Source: Sandaracinus sp964481145
Lineage (GTDB): Bacteria; Myxococcota_A; Polyangia; Polyangiales; Sandaracinaceae
DNA: 64,000 nucleotides
NCBI GenBank assembly: GCA_964481145.1
Contig: CAYZTA010000030.1
Coordinates: 5,327-69,326, forward strand
Direction: 5' to 3'
The notes under the pieces were generated by a model, which searched no databases, had not been told where the DNA came from, and saw nothing but the letters and a program-made list of their open reading frames with translations. Positions 8,305-17,315 of this stretch are shown here, in pieces; position 1 is the stretch's first letter, and each line of letters starts with the position of its first letter. The translations under genes were made by a program, and so were the position numbers.

Positions 8305-10128
8305 ATGCGCGCTCTTGGAGATGTGAGCGCGGTGGGCTGGGAAGGTTTCGTAACCTGTGGTGTCGTCACCGCGCTCATCGTCGCGCTCGCACGGAGTTCG
8401 GCGTCTGCGGATGCGCTCCTGCTCGGTGCAGCCACCGTGCTCTCGGCGCTGCGCATCGTTTCGGATCGATTCCCAGCGCCCCGTGAGGTCGCCTCGGCCC
8501 TCGGCAACCAGGGCCTCGTGACGGTCGCCGTGCTCTTCGTGGTGGCAGCCGGTCTGACCCATTCGGGAGGGGGCTCACGCATTGGCGCGCCCATCCTCGG
8601 ACGACCCAAAAACACGACTGCGGCGCAGATTCGCATGATGCTGCCGGTGACACTCGTCAGCGCATTTCTGAACAACACCACCGTGGTCGCCGCCTTCTTG
8701 CCCGTCGTCAAAGACTGGGCACGCAACCATCGATTGGATCTGACGCACCTCTTGATGCCGCTCTCCTATGCGGCCGTGCTCGGCGGCATTTGCACGCTGA
8801 TCGGGACGAGCACGAACATCGTCGTCCAAGGCCTGATGCTCGACGCCGGCATGCCTGGGCTCGGCATGTTCACGATCACGGGGATCGGCGTCCCGGTCGC
8901 GATCGCGGGCATCATCTACGTCGTGTTCGCATCTCGGGTGCTGCTTCCCTCGCGTGTGCCTGCGGCCGACCGACTCGCCAATCCACGCGAATACACAGTC
9001 GAGATGGAAATCGAGAAAGCAAGCCCACTCGATGGGCTCTCGATCGAAAAGGCGGGGCTTCGACATTTGCCGGGGCTCTTCCTCGTAGAGGTGCACCGCG
9101 GCGATGACGTCGAACCTGCCGTCGGCCCTGAATTCGTGCTGCGCGGCGGAGATCGCCTCGTCTTCGTCGGCTTGGTGCAGTCGGTCGCCGATTTGACGAA
9201 CGTGCGCGGCCTCATCCCGGTGGTCGATCCCGATGGGCTCGAGCTCGATGTGGCTCGGAGCGACCGGATCTTTTGCGAAGCCGTGGTCAGCGCGACTTCA
9301 CCGATGGTCGGCAAGACGATTCGCGATGCGCGCTTTCGCGGTCACTACGGTGCGGCCGTGCTCGCCGTGCATCGCAATGGCGAGCTCGTTGCACGCAAGG
9401 TCGGCGACATCGAATTGCAACCTGGCGACACGCTCCTCATCGAAGGGCCGCCGCGCTTCTTGGACGAACAGCGCGATCGTGGGGATTTCTTTCTCGTCTC
9501 TGCGGTCGAAGGTCGGGCTCCCGTGAGGCACGATCGCGGCTTCATCTCCGTCGCGATTCTCGCCGCGCTCGTCGTCATCTCTGCGCTCGAACCGTGGACC
9601 CACTTGGACGTGCTGCCGATCGCGATGGTCGCGGCGGGGCTCATGGTCGTCACCGGATGTTGCACGATGGAGCAAGGACGCCGTTCCATCGAATGGAGCG
9701 TGCTTCTCTCGATCGCAGGAGCGCTCGTGGTCGCGAAGGCGATCGAATCGACTGGCGTGGCATCCGCACTCGCAAGCGGACTCGTTTCGATTGCCGAGCC
9801 GCTCGGCCCCACGGCGGCGCTCGCGGCCGTCTACTTCACGACCTTGCTTCTGACGGAGCTCCTGACCAACAACGCCGCGGCCGCGCTCGCGTTTCCTTTG
9901 GCGATGGCGACCGCCGCACAGCTGCACGTCAACGCTCTGCCCTTTGCCATCGCGATCTGCGTGGCCGCATCGTGCGGATTTGCGACGCCGACCGGCTACC
10001 AAACGCACCTCATGGTCTACGGCGCGGGCGGCTATCGTTTCGCGGACTTCATGCGCATGGGCATCGGGCTCGATCTCGTCTGTCTCGTCCTGTCGATCCT
10101 ACTGATCCCTCTCCTCTTTCCGTTTTGA
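8305..10128 (+). CDS. SLC13/DASS-type transporter with two RCK_C domains
   Basis: A 607-residue inner-membrane permease of the divalent anion:sodium symporter group (dicarboxylate, sulfate or similar anions). Helices flank a soluble insert. The paired hairpin signatures are present in both halves: FLNNTTVVAAFLPVV and GGICTLIGTSTNIVV in the first, LLTNNAAAALAFPLA and FATPTGYQTHLMVYG in the second. The insert holds two TrkA-C (RCK_C) domains at about residues 228-305 (EMEIEKASPLDGLSIEKAGL) and 318-392 (EAVVSATSPMVGKTIRDARF), typical of bacterial members and probably regulatory. Its position just after sdhB makes uptake of succinate or another C4-dicarboxylate attractive, but substrate cannot be read from sequence. 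No strong ribosome site was seen. Confidence 0.88.
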   Translation: MRALGDVSAVGWEGFVTCGVVTALIVALARSSASADALLLGAATVLSALRIVSDRFPAPREVASALGNQGLVTVAVLFVVAAGLTHSGGGSRIGAPILGRPKNTTAAQIRMMLPVTLVSAFLNNTTVVAAFLPVVKDWARNHRLDLTHLLMPLSYAAVLGGICTLIGTSTNIVVQGLMLDAGMPGLGMFTITGIGVPVAIAGIIYVVFASRVLLPSRVPAADRLANPREYTVEMEIEKASPLDGLSIEKAGLRHLPGLFLVEVHRGDDVEPAVGPEFVLRGGDRLVFVGLVQSVADLTNVRGLIPVVDPDGLELDVARSDRIFCEAVVSATSPMVGKTIRDARFRGHYGAAVLAVHRNGELVARKVGDIELQPGDTLLIEGPPRFLDEQRDRGDFFLVSAVEGRAPVRHDRGFISVAILAALVVISALEPWTHLDVLPIAMVAAGLMVVTGCCTMEQGRRSIEWSVLLSIAGALVVAKAIESTGVASALASGLVSIAEPLGPTAALAAVYFTTLLLTELLTNNAAAALAFPLAMATAAQLHVNALPFAIAICVAASCGFATPTGYQTHLMVYGAGGYRFADFMRMGIGLDLVCLVLSILLIPLLFPF

Positions 10129-10229
10129 TGGGTCGCGGATCCGGTTTGTATGAGCAGGCGACCACGTAAATCGCCCGTTTTGATGCTGCGCACGGGCGCG
10201 ATGCCCACGCCTCGGGTAATCTCGCGCGC

Positions 10230-10955
10230 ATGGGGCGCATCTTCGAGAAGCGCAAGACGACGATCTTCGCCCGGAACAGCCGGATGGCGAAGCAATTTAC
10301 GCGGATTGCGCGCGAAATTCACATTGCAGTCAAGGCTGGCACACCGCACGCCGAGACGAACCCGGCGCTGCGCCGTGCGCTCGCGAATGCGCGCGCGGCG
10401 AACATGCCGAAGGACAAGATCGAAGCCGCGGTCAAACGTGCGAGCGGTCAAGATCAGCGCGATTACGAGACGATCCTCTATGAGGGCTATGCGCCTCATG
10501 GCATCGCGCTGATGATCGAGACCGCCACCGACAACCCGCAGCGCACGGTCGCCAATGTCCGAATGATCATGAGGGACTGGAACGGCAGCTTTGGGCAAAC
10601 CGGAAGCGTCTCGTTTTTGTTCACACACATGGGTGTCTTTCGCCTCAAGCCCGAAGGCTTCGATCCGGACGAACTCGAGCTCGAACTCATCGATCACGGA
10701 CTCGAAGAGATGGGCGAGAGCACGGGCGAAAACGACGAAAAACAATTCGTCGTTCGCTGTGCATTCCGTGATTTCGGCCGGATGCAGGCGGCGCTCGAAG
10801 AGCGCGCCCTCCCCGTCATCTCGGCCGAATCCGAATACGTCGCGCAGACGCTCATCGAGGTCGATGACGAAGCAAAGGTGCGCGAAATCATGGAGCTGGT
10901 CACCGCGCTCGAGGAAGACGACGACGTGCAGCGCGTCTTCCACAATCTCGGTTAA
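10230..10955 (+). CDS. YebC/PmpR family protein
   Basis: A 241-residue member of the YebC/PmpR/TACO1 family. Members act as transcriptional regulators or, in more recent work, help ribosomes through proline-rich stretches. The family signature is clear: MGRIFEKRK at the start, FTRIAREIHIAVKAGTPHAETNPALRRAL, ANMPKDKIEAAVKRASG, YEGYAPHGIALMIETATDNPQRT and the later FGQTGSVSFLF. The N-terminal MGRIFEKRKTTIFARNSRMAK matches the version with MGR.FE.RK rather than the E. coli MAGHSKW type. It ends 7 bases before the convergent minus-strand lipoprotein gene. Confidence 0.93.
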   Translation: MGRIFEKRKTTIFARNSRMAKQFTRIAREIHIAVKAGTPHAETNPALRRALANARAANMPKDKIEAAVKRASGQDQRDYETILYEGYAPHGIALMIETATDNPQRTVANVRMIMRDWNGSFGQTGSVSFLFTHMGVFRLKPEGFDPDELELELIDHGLEEMGESTGENDEKQFVVRCAFRDFGRMQAALEERALPVISAESEYVAQTLIEVDDEAKVREIMELVTALEEDDDVQRVFHNLG

Positions 10956-10962
10956 AGCGCCT

Positions 10963-13140
10963 CTATCGGCTGCACGTTCCGCTCGTGCACAAGAGAGCCC
11001 CCTCGCAATCCCAGTGCGAAGCACAGCTTTCTCCTGCTCTCCGTCTCACACACTGATTCCCCGAGCACGTCATCTCACCGCAACAGTCATCTGAGTTGCG
11101 ACAGTAGCCGCCAGTCCATCCGACGCAGCATTCCCTTGCCGACGAACCGAACGTATTTTCCAGGCAGGAAAGCCCACCACAGCACTCCAACCCGCTCGTA
11201 CACGAAGTCTGCTCGGTCTTGCACATCGCAGGGTCCTGGCAGGCTCCAGCAACACATTGGAACCCCTCGCAGCATCCTTCGTCGCTCGCGCAAATCTGGC
11301 CCGTCTGGCCGCAAACCGAGTTCGTGCACGTGCCACCATCGGCTCCTGCCACACAGCAGCTGGGGTGAGGAATCGCCTCCCCGCCGCAATCCGATCCACT
11401 CATGCAAAGCCACGCGCCATCGGAGCATGCGTACCATGCGCAACTGGTCATTCCGCAGCCCGGATAAGAGACTTGCACGCAAGCACCGCTGTCGATCGTA
11501 CGTCCTAACGTTGCACTCCGACAGGCGCGTGGTGCCGCGGTGACTCTCAACTTGAGGGTTCCGTCGCGTCCGAACACTGCTCCGCCTGTACGAGCAAGCC
11601 GCCATGTACCCTGGTGGAGGCCGACCGCCGAAGGAGCGGTCACCTCGACGCTCAACGCGACAGTGTCGCCAGGACGGACCATCGTCCCCGAAGGCAGAGG
11701 CACCTCGCTTACGTTGGAGAACGCACCGCTCGTATGGCGCATCACATAACCACCCGCGGTCCACGTCGTGGTCCCCGTGTTGCGCCACGTGAAGGTTTGA
11801 GTCACGCGGGTGCCGCTCGCGACACTGATCTCGTTCGGGTGGGTCGCACGGGCGAGCACCGCATCGTCGCGATCCGCCGGAGGATCTCCGACACACGCTT
11901 GCTGAGGGGCGCCACCGCCGACCCAAAGCGTGTCTGCCTGAGTCGAGCATGAGCCGCCCCAAGGATCGACCGGTTTGCCCGCGAAATATCCAGCGCGGGT
12001 GGGCGCAGTCACGTGCGAGCGCACCTCGAAGTGGAGATGTGGACCTGAGGTCTTTCCGCTGTTGCCGCTCAAGCCGATGAGCTGACCGCAATCGACGGAT
12101 GCCCCCACCTTGACCTGACCCGCCGATGGGCTGAGGTGTGCGTAGAGTGTCGCGTAGTGATCGCCGTGGCGGATGATGACGTGATTGCCAAAGGAGCCGC
12201 CGCATGAGCTGCTGAGCGAGCCGCCGAGCGAACCTTCGGCGGGACATCCGGTGACCGATTCGATCACAGTGCCAGCTGCCGCCGCCTGCACCGGCGTGCC
12301 CCGGGCCACGCCGAAGTCAGTCCCTTTGTGATTGGCGCGAGTGAGGGTCGTGCAATCATAGCGCGCCCAGCCGCTGCCGCGTGCATGGCTCACGTAGGAG
12401 GTGACCCGCGGCGAGAGCGGCGCCGAGAGCCAACCGCCGCCCTCTGGAGGGACCGGCGTAGGCGTCGCGCCATACCAGAAGTCGTGCCCAAACTCGGCGT
12501 AGAGCGTACGGGCTGCATTGTTGTATTTCGGGTAACGGTTCGACCAGCACGCCCCGTTCTCGGGGCATCCATTCCAATAGCGGACCAGAGTGCGGATGTA
12601 GTTGTCCCAGTTTGCGTCGTCGATCCGTCGTTCGTTGATCCACGCGATCGCCAGCTCGCGCGTCGAGGCGTTGGTCGTCCAACGCGAACGTCGCACTTTG
12701 TCGATCAAGCGCCCGATCGCCACCTCGGTGTTGCCGCGGATGGAGAGCACGCGCTCACCGTGCACACGCACGGTGTCCGCCTCCGTTCCGTCGTCGATTT
12801 GGAACATGCCGAGCCCACCCCGATCGAGATGACATGCTCCATCGCCGCTGCCCGACAAGACCGGGCTACCACTGCAGTCGGTGTGCACCGGCCCGGGGCA
12901 GGAAGGCCTGTACTCGCTCGCACAATGGGCGAGCATGGTCTCCTCCTCGGCGAGCATTGCCACCATCAAGCCGTTGGTGATGCCTTGCTCGCGCGCAACA
13001 TCGCGGATGATCGTCGCGCGCTGACGCCGCACTGCGGCGCTCACATTGGCGACGGCGAGGCCTGGATCCTCGGCCTCGCGTGGCGCGCACGAAAGGGTGA
13101 GAACAACGAGTGTCACGGCGAGGAAGCGAATGCGGTTCAC
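10963..13140 (-). CDS. lipoprotein with lysozyme-like, M23 peptidase, Ig-like and Cys-rich domains
   Basis: A 725-residue predicted peptidoglycan hydrolase at the envelope. GTG 13140 overlaps the upstream TGA (GTGA) and opens a lipoprotein signal (FLAVTLVVLTLSC, Cys 18). Residues about 38-225 look like a lysozyme/transglycosylase-type domain with a Glu-rich ML AEEETMLAHC site. A peptidase M23 domain follows (HKGTDFG near 270, HLHFEV near 367, both zinc/catalytic motifs). Residues about 427-527 form an NBR1/Ig-like domain with conserved Trp (FTWRNTGTTTWTAGG, QGTWRLAR). The last ~195 residues carry repeated Cys clusters (CCVAGADGGTC, DEGCCEGFQC, GLECCGGLSC, SDDCCGEMTC). Together these suggest cutting of glycan or peptide bonds with surface-binding modules; self cell-wall remodelling or predation are both possible. 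Confidence 0.82.
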   Translation of the reverse strand: MNRIRFLAVTLVVLTLSCAPREAEDPGLAVANVSAAVRRQRATIIRDVAREQGITNGLMVAMLAEEETMLAHCASEYRPSCPGPVHTDCSGSPVLSGSGDGACHLDRGGLGMFQIDDGTEADTVRVHGERVLSIRGNTEVAIGRLIDKVRRSRWTTNASTRELAIAWINERRIDDANWDNYIRTLVRYWNGCPENGACWSNRYPKYNNAARTLYAEFGHDFWYGATPTPVPPEGGGWLSAPLSPRVTSYVSHARGSGWARYDCTTLTRANHKGTDFGVARGTPVQAAAAGTVIESVTGCPAEGSLGGSLSSSCGGSFGNHVIIRHGDHYATLYAHLSPSAGQVKVGASVDCGQLIGLSGNSGKTSGPHLHFEVRSHVTAPTRAGYFAGKPVDPWGGSCSTQADTLWVGGGAPQQACVGDPPADRDDAVLARATHPNEISVASGTRVTQTFTWRNTGTTTWTAGGYVMRHTSGAFSNVSEVPLPSGTMVRPGDTVALSVEVTAPSAVGLHQGTWRLARTGGAVFGRDGTLKLRVTAAPRACRSATLGRTIDSGACVQVSYPGCGMTSCAWYACSDGAWLCMSGSDCGGEAIPHPSCCVAGADGGTCTNSVCGQTGQICASDEGCCEGFQCVAGACQDPAMCKTEQTSCTSGLECCGGLSCLENTFGSSARECCVGWTGGYCRNSDDCCGEMTCSGNQCVRRRAGESCASHWDCEGALLCTSGTCSR

Positions 13141-14045
13141 GGCGTACCCCCGGCCGGATAGTTGGCGGCGCATGCGGAGCCGCTGGATGGCTGAAACGCG
13201 AAGAGAGAACCGTCGGTGCGCACCCGCGGCCACATGCCAGGGCCGACCTCGACCGCTGCACCATCCGTGAGCGGCAAGCGCCACACGCGCCACGAGCCGT
13301 CTTCTTCGGCCACGCCATAGAAGAGCGCCCCTGGCGTCCACGCAATCTGTCGATCGGCGACCGGAACGAACTGCGGCCCGACCTCGTCGAGACCGATGTT
13401 GGTGAGCTGCCTCGGCTCGCGTTCGGGTCCCGCAATCCAGAAACTCGCGACGCCGGTGCGTACCGACACGTAAAGCACATCGCTCGAGCCCGGGATCGGC
13501 CGGGGGGTCGACGCGAGCTCGTCGTTCACGATGACGGTGGACGCGTTCTGATCGAGCCGCTGCATCACGATCACGGTGGGCACACCGAAATCCCACGCGT
13601 CGAAGCCATCCGCCAGCCCAACCCACACCACGCGCTCGCCATCATCGGAGATCCATGGGTCGTTCGCCCACGAAGCAAGCTCACGCTCGATGCCACCATC
13701 GCTTCGAGTCAATACGAGCCGTTCGTCACGAAGCAGAGCCACGAAGCGCCCATCGGCCGCGGGGAGCACCCGAATCGCGCCGAGCTCCAAGGCCCACGGA
13801 AGCTCAGCCATGCCTCCCTCGGTCACACGTCCCGCCGAGCAGGCCGGCAGCTCCTCTTCGTTGGGCGCCTGGCACAGCGTGACGAAATCCCCGATCCACA
13901 CACTGAGATCGGGACGCGCCGCCACCGCGCAATAAGCATCGCGTTCGGTATCCGAGGGTGTTGGATCGGGTACGGATGTCCCACCTGTGCAACCTACAAA
14001 CAGAAGAAGGCTATGAGCCGCCCAAGTGCAGACGCGTTTTTTCAT
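13137..14045 (-). CDS. lipoprotein, probable beta-propeller (TolB/WD40-like)
   Basis: A 302-residue predicted lipoprotein (MKKRVCTWAAHSLLLFVGC, Cys 19). The body consists of short beta-strand modules with repeated 'value then display' patterns such as RFVALLRDERLVLTRSDGG, NDPWISDDGERVVWVG and PGSSDVLYVSVRTG, resembling WD40-like/TolB propeller blades; about five to six blades could fit. No catalytic motif was seen. It is translationally coupled (GTGA overlap) to the cell-wall hydrolase lipoprotein, so the two probably act together at the envelope, perhaps as binding partner or regulator. The family call is from fold-like patterns, not a confident domain match. Confidence 0.6.
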   Translation of the reverse strand: MKKRVCTWAAHSLLLFVGCTGGTSVPDPTPSDTERDAYCAVAARPDLSVWIGDFVTLCQAPNEEELPACSAGRVTEGGMAELPWALELGAIRVLPAADGRFVALLRDERLVLTRSDGGIERELASWANDPWISDDGERVVWVGLADGFDAWDFGVPTVIVMQRLDQNASTVIVNDELASTPRPIPGSSDVLYVSVRTGVASFWIAGPEREPRQLTNIGLDEVGPQFVPVADRQIAWTPGALFYGVAEEDGSWRVWRLPLTDGAAVEVGPGMWPRVRTDGSLFAFQPSSGSACAANYPAGGTP

Positions 14046-14178
14046 GTCCCTCCAGCACCCTATCGAAATACGAACGAACTCACCAAAGCTTCCCGCTCCG
14101 GCAAAAAAATCGCCATATCATCGATACGCACTCTTTCATTCGTGCGGGATACAGGAAGAACGCGCCACTCAAAAATGA

Positions 14179-15264
14179 TCAGCGAGCGCGGCCGAGCAGA
14201 CTTCGAACTGCCCTCTCCGCACGTTTCCACACACGCACGCGACGCGTGTCACTGCATGCCTTTCGCACACGCAAAAAGGCGGCTTCGAGCTCATCGAGCT
14301 CGAATTTTTCAAGGAAAATCCGCGCAGCTTCGGCGTTCTGTCGCGCTTGAAGCACACTGCTCGCCCCGACGACCACTGCGCTCACGGGAGAATGTGCAAG
14401 CGCCCAAGCCAGCGCGATCTGCGCTGGCTTGGCTCCGTGGCGCGTGGCGATCGGGAACACCACCTCGCGCATCGCAGCTGCGATCGACATCCGGCTCTGC
14501 GTCGAAAAAAACTTCAATTCCGAGCGAAAATCACTCTGATCGAGCGCACGGTCAGGCCCATAGGTGCCGCTCAGGAGCCCTTTTGCCAGAGGCGAGTACG
14601 CAAGAAAACCAATGCCCGCACGACGCACCGCCCGGAGCGCACGTCGTTCGACTTCCGAGCAAAGCAAATTGAACTCGGATTGCAGACTCGCGAGTCGAAT
14701 CTCACCGAGCGCGGCCCGCGCCTGCAACACTTCGGAGGCTGAAAAATTCGAGACGCCCACGTACCGCACGGTCCCTGCACGAACCGCGTCCGAGAGGACG
14801 CCCATCGTCTCGTCGATCGGGACGAGATGGTCACGTTGATGCACCTGCACCAAGTCCAAGCGCTCGACGCCGAGACGTTCCAAGCTTCGCTCGATCTCGA
14901 GGAGAATCGATTCAGGCCGCGAGTTGCGACGAACCACGAGCTCGCGTCCCATTTCGTCACGCGTTCGAAAAAGGGGCTCGCCATGCTGACTCGGATCATC
15001 CCAACGAAGCCCCACTTTCGTGAGCACCAGCGGACGCGGCCTCTGCTCTGAAATGGCGCGCGCCACCACGCGTTCGGAGCGGCCAAACCCGTACAGCGGT
15101 GCGGTGTCGATCGCTGTGACGCCTTCCTCGAGCGCCGCATGAAGAATCGCGATGCGGCGTTCGTCCTCGTCCTTGCCGGGGGCGCCAAGGCCCATGGCAC
15201 CAAACGTAACAGCCGAAACCCGTAGCTCGGTCGTCCCCAGCGCTCGTTGCTCCATCCCCACCAT
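14179..15264 (-). CDS. aldo/keto reductase
   Basis: A 361-residue NADPH-dependent oxidoreductase of the aldo/keto reductase superfamily, a cytosolic TIM barrel. The catalytic tetrad is visible: Asp 53 and Tyr 58 in IDTAPLYGFGRSE, Lys 83 in LVLTKVGL, and the His of DLVQVHQRD. Further family segments are VRYVGVSNFSASEV, IGFLAYSPLAKGLLSG and the cofactor-binding VVVGASSVLQARQNAEA. The C-terminus ends in an Arg-rich tail. ATG 15264 was chosen because GGAGG lies 6 bases before it. Substrate unknown. It follows the JmjC gene by 57 bases on the same strand. Confidence 0.93.
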   Translation of the reverse strand: MVGMEQRALGTTELRVSAVTFGAMGLGAPGKDEDERRIAILHAALEEGVTAIDTAPLYGFGRSERVVARAISEQRPRPLVLTKVGLRWDDPSQHGEPLFRTRDEMGRELVVRRNSRPESILLEIERSLERLGVERLDLVQVHQRDHLVPIDETMGVLSDAVRAGTVRYVGVSNFSASEVLQARAALGEIRLASLQSEFNLLCSEVERRALRAVRRAGIGFLAYSPLAKGLLSGTYGPDRALDQSDFRSELKFFSTQSRMSIAAAMREVVFPIATRHGAKPAQIALAWALAHSPVSAVVVGASSVLQARQNAEAARIFLEKFELDELEAAFLRVRKACSDTRRVRVWKRAERAVRSLLGRAR

Positions 15265-15321
15265 GTCAGCCTCCGCCCCGTCGTCAGCCTTCGCCCCGTC
15301 CACACAAACGACAAGCTGAGA

Positions 15322-16506
15322 TCAAAAAAGAATGCGTACCAAACCTTCCCGAACGAGGCGTCGGATGAGCACGAGCTTGCCGGCGTCGTCGAGGTCTCCT
15401 GGGAGATCTTCGATGACGAAATCAGGCGTCTCGAGCGCGTGACGCACGGGCTCCGCCGCATGTTCGGGCAACCGCAGCTCCGCGCCGTAGCACGACACGA
15501 TGAATTGCTCTTCGTGCAGGCGCCATCGGTAGACGAGGTTGGGACGAACCCCCACGCGATGCTTCGAAGTCAGCGATGGAAGAGCCAGAATTTGCTTCAT
15601 CTGCCCTTCCAGGAGTGCATGTCGCGTCGACACCAGATCATCCGAGAAATGATCGAGGGCGGAATCGAAGTCGACTTGCTCGAACACTCGCTTCATCAAT
15701 GATTGAAAGTAGACACGCGATTCGCTGCGATCGAACTCGGTGCGCGCATGTCCGATCGGCAATGCACGCCGAAAATCCGCGTCACCGAGCGCGACCTTCG
15801 CAACCGCTTCGAGCAACAATTCGGTCCAACTCGTCACCTGCGCGCCGAGCGTAATATGGAGCGTCTCCCCCTCTCGCGTCTGCGCGTCGTGCATGATTCC
15901 GCGCGGCAAATAGAGCATATCGCCCGGTTCGAGATCGAACTCGAGGGTGACCTCACCTTTCGGAGTTTCATCTCGCCTGAAAGGTTGCCCCTTGAAAGGC
16001 AATTCGACAGGCGTGTTGTAGAGAATCCAGTGTTTTTTGCCGTGTATTTGGAGAATGAAAACGTCGTGCGAGTCGTAATGAGTCGGAAACCCCTGGGCGC
16101 TCGCGGGAGTGCAATAAATGTTGCACTGAAACCGTGTGCTCAAATCGCGCTCGAGCGAGCGACAAAGATCTGCGAGCGGCGGAATGAAATGCTCGAGCTG
16201 ATTGAAGACGATGGTGCCGCCATCCGCGAACTGCTGATAGATTCGCGCCGAATCGACGCTGCCATTGGCGAACGTGTACTCCTCGGCAGGCACCTGACGA
16301 GACGCATTCGCGATGAACGCCTGTGGGTGCATGAGCGTCTGCGTCGTGATCACGCGATCGAACACGTGCAGGCTCAGTAGTTCCGAATAGTATTCGCGCT
16401 GTTCGCGCCGGATGATCAGCGGCTTTCGCTCCCAATATTCTCGGAAAAACGTCTCGGACGGGATGGGAGCGATCAGCTTGCTGAACGCATAGGTGCTGGC
16501 GGCCAT
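15322..16506 (-). CDS. JmjC-domain (cupin) protein, ribosomal oxygenase-like
   Basis: A 394-residue Fe(II)/2-oxoglutarate oxygenase of the ROXA/YcfD or Cupin_4 type; characterised members hydroxylate an arginine or histidine in ribosomal proteins. The metal triad is visible as H-x-D in FPTHYDSHDVF (about residues 143 and 145) and the later His in LPRGIMHDAQT (about 206). The 2-oxoglutarate and fold segments IVFNQLEHF, FILQIHGKKHWILY and LEPGDMLYLPRG are conserved. The C-terminal third matches the extra helical/winged region of this group. ATG 16506 starts at MAASTYAFSKLI; a GAGGAG lies about 12 bases upstream. Ribosomal substrate is inference. Confidence 0.85.
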   Translation of the reverse strand: MAASTYAFSKLIAPIPSETFFREYWERKPLIIRREQREYYSELLSLHVFDRVITTQTLMHPQAFIANASRQVPAEEYTFANGSVDSARIYQQFADGGTIVFNQLEHFIPPLADLCRSLERDLSTRFQCNIYCTPASAQGFPTHYDSHDVFILQIHGKKHWILYNTPVELPFKGQPFRRDETPKGEVTLEFDLEPGDMLYLPRGIMHDAQTREGETLHITLGAQVTSWTELLLEAVAKVALGDADFRRALPIGHARTEFDRSESRVYFQSLMKRVFEQVDFDSALDHFSDDLVSTRHALLEGQMKQILALPSLTSKHRVGVRPNLVYRWRLHEEQFIVSCYGAELRLPEHAAEPVRHALETPDFVIEDLPGDLDDAGKLVLIRRLVREGLVRILF

Positions 16507-16587
16507 GTTGAACTTTCGTCTCCTCGCGAGAGGATCTTCGCGCCGTGGTGTATCGTCAACAGGAAGGAAACGTTCGAAGCAAGGCCC

Positions 16588-16902
16588 ATGAGTCAATCCC
16601 ACAAATCGCTTCACGAAAGCGAAATCGTCACGACCAGACCGTTCGGACGCCGGAGTGCTCTCCTGAAACTCGGAGTCGCTGTGGTGGTTTCACTTCCCGG
16701 CATCGTTCGCGCCGAGGCCACCGACAGTGATGCGAGAGATCCATCCGGCCGCGGTCGCACGGGTCATACCGATCGAGATTCAGGCCCTGGCTACGACGGA
16801 GTCGGCCGCGGCGTGTGTCGCGAACGCAGTGTGAGCGATCACGATGAGAGCGATGCACTCGGCCAAGGCCGAGGTCCATGTCGAACCCCGTCCTCGCGGT
16901 GA
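16588..16902 (+). CDS. small Tat-type exported protein with three TDxD...GRG repeats
   Basis: A 104-residue protein. Residues about 15-45 look like a twin-arginine signal (TRPFGRRSALLKLGVAVVVS, then LPGIVRAEA). The mature part has three imperfect repeats: TDSDARDPSGRGR, TDRDSGPGYDGVGRG and SDHDESDALGQGRG, that is (S/T)DxD, a later Asp, then GxGRG. Asp-rich DxDxx...D loops of this kind often bind calcium in other proteins, but that is inference. An AAGG lies 7 bases before the ATG. The gene is divergent from the JmjC gene and converges with DUF3634 14 bases beyond its stop. I believe similar short Tat peptides exist elsewhere, but know of no function. Confidence 0.6.
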   Translation: MSQSHKSLHESEIVTTRPFGRRSALLKLGVAVVVSLPGIVRAEATDSDARDPSGRGRTGHTDRDSGPGYDGVGRGVCRERSVSDHDESDALGQGRGPCRTPSSR

Positions 16903-16916
16903 ACGGGCGGACCGCT

Positions 16917-17315
16917 TCAATCTCCCCTCCCCACGAAGAGCCACGCAAGCCACGCGATGCCGAGAAGCTGACCGAGATTGCGTGTCTTGGGGAGCTTTGC
17001 GCCGCGGAGCTTTTGGATGGGATGCGTGCCAAACACGTTTCGGAAACGCTGCGCGGTGCTTTCATCGATGCCGGACGCGACGATGCGGGCATGGTGCTGT
17101 TCGGCAACGCCACGGAGGCTCGCCCGGCGGACGTTGCATCGACGAGCCACGTCCTCGAAGTCGTGAAGCAAGCTTGGTGGAATGCGACCGCGCACCAGGA
17201 GTATCCGGCCGTTGCGCACCGAGAGGCAGAAGATCTCATTGACGCGCCTCAAGAAGAAAACGACCACCCCGAGCGCGAGCAGAACGACGATGAGCTGCGA
17301 AATCGGAAAGTTCAT
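16917..17315 (-). CDS. DUF3634 family membrane-anchored protein
   Basis: A 132-residue protein with one N-terminal membrane helix (ISQLIVVLLALGVVVFFLRRV) followed by a conserved cytosolic domain: NEIFCLSVRNGRILLVRGRIPPSLLHDFEDV, then AEQHHARIVASGIDESTAQRFRNVFG. This matches the DUF3634 family common in myxobacteria; function unknown. The ATG at 17315 overlaps the TGA of the DedA gene (ATGA), so the two are translationally coupled. A second hydrophobic stretch (LLGIAWLAWLFVG) at the C-terminus suggests another membrane contact. Confidence 0.8.
   Translation of the reverse strand: MNFPISQLIVVLLALGVVVFFLRRVNEIFCLSVRNGRILLVRGRIPPSLLHDFEDVARRCNVRRASLRGVAEQHHARIVASGIDESTAQRFRNVFGTHPIQKLRGAKLPKTRNLGQLLGIAWLAWLFVGRGD

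Noticed and set aside
13141..13626. N-terminal extension of the muramidase lipoprotein
   Set aside because: The extension is Arg-rich antisense-like sequence over the propeller lipoprotein gene; the lipoprotein signal begins at GTG 13140.
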